From contig DAHVAA010000095.1 in NCBI GenBank assembly GCA_027314845.1, positions 1 to 6,311 of the forward strand: a DNA stretch of 6,311 nucleotides, read 5' to 3'. Under the pieces are notes generated by a model, which made no database searches, was not told the DNA's origin, and worked only from the letters and a program-made list of their open reading frames with translations. Source of the DNA: Thermoplasmata archaeon (GTDB taxonomy: Archaea; Thermoplasmatota; Thermoplasmata; UBA184). Positions 5,983-6,311 of this stretch are shown piece by piece (within the stretch, counting starts at the first letter, position 1; every line of letters begins with the position of its first letter). The translations under genes were made by a program, and so were the position numbers.

Positions 5983-6311
5983 ATGGCCGTCAAGGGGGCC
6001 GACTCGGCCCCGGAAGCCGGGCCGCTCGAGGACGTCCGCAAGCACTGGCACTCGGTGCAGGAGGCCGAGGGGCGCCCCGACCGGACTCGCTACCTGCACG
6101 CGCTCAAGGGGTTCCTCGCGGTCGTCGAGGAGAACACCAAGGAGCTCGCGTCCGACGCCGCGGAGCTCGCCCCGATGCTGGATGAGGCCGCGATGGCGTT
6201 CTCGCGAGCCGCGCAGCCCGAGCTCGCGCTCCACGCCGTGGATATCGGGCTCGCGTTCAGCCCCGGCGCCTCCTCCCTCCTCCATCACAAGGCCCTGATC
6301 CTGCTGGCCCA
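5983..6311 (+). CDS. TPR-like helical repeat protein (3' end cut by window)
   Basis: An open frame runs from ATG 5983 to the right edge (109 codons, no stop), beginning MAVKGADSAPEAGPLEDVRK. It is rich in Ala, Leu and Glu, with GC-ending codons throughout, and is predicted to be fully helical. Residues about 69-109 fit a tetratricopeptide-like pattern: AAMAFSRA, then LALHAVDIGLAFSPGASSLL, then HHKALILLA, with the small residues and the Pro after the second helix in the expected places. More repeats probably follow outside the window. No catalytic motif, signal peptide or membrane segment is visible; TPR proteins usually serve as protein-binding scaffolds, and the partner is unknown. It has its own promoter (TATTTAT at 5951-5957) and is divergent to the HD phosphohydrolase. 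Confidence 0.8.
   Translation, partial: MAVKGADSAPEAGPLEDVRKHWHSVQEAEGRPDRTRYLHALKGFLAVVEENTKELASDAAELAPMLDEAAMAFSRAAQPELALHAVDIGLAFSPGASSLLHHKALILLA

Noticed and set aside
1..6311. CRISPR array, insertion sequence, transposase, integrase or attachment-site repeats
   Set aside because: I saw no regularly spaced repeats, terminal inverted repeats or mobile-element protein motifs in reading both strands.

Overview
The window looks archaeal. It is very GC-rich, and it holds two RAD55/KaiC-type RecA-fold ATPases (COG0467). Two of the visible start regions have a short AT-rich box about 28 nt upstream of the start codon and no Shine-Dalgarno sequence, as expected for leaderless archaeal transcripts. 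A high-GC Thermoplasmatota-like lineage would fit, but that is inference; no rRNA or other taxonomic marker is present.

Layout. Positions 1-88 hold what may be the first 29 codons of a minus-strand gene leaving the left edge. Positions 226-3434 hold a translationally coupled pair of paralogous single-domain KaiC-like ATPases. The first (810 aa) has a normal ATPase head, a predicted helical segment and a roughly 390-residue Pro/Ser/Ala-rich tail with Lys/Arg clusters near its end. The second (259 aa) is the bare ATPase domain; its start overlaps the stop of the first by 4 nt behind a strong ribosome binding site. A 112-nt gap with two competing hairpins follows. Next is a four-helix membrane protein with a C-terminal zinc ribbon, which reads correctly only if one base is restored in a run of five G (3705-3709). 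Close behind it, 25 nt downstream, is an EVE-domain (PUA-like) protein.

On the other strand, 4616-5884 encodes a complete HD-superfamily phosphohydrolase of the COG1078 dNTPase type. It converges on the EVE gene, and the two 3' ends overlap by 77 nt. A 98-nt divergent intergenic region separates it from a rightward gene (5983 onward, cut by the window end) with a TPR-like repeat.

How they might work together. The two ATPases are almost certainly co-translated and probably act together, perhaps as mixed KaiC-like rings, with the first supplying a long flexible basic arm. The membrane zinc-ribbon and EVE genes lie on the same strand and could be cotranscribed. The HD phosphohydrolase (nucleotide pool control) and the EVE protein (probable modified-base or RNA reader) are convergent, so any functional link is only suggestive. 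The most checkable oddities are the frameshift in the membrane gene, the long basic low-complexity tail of the first ATPase with its relaxed codon use, and the paired hairpins at 3443-3483. I do not see a clearly new defence or mobile system.
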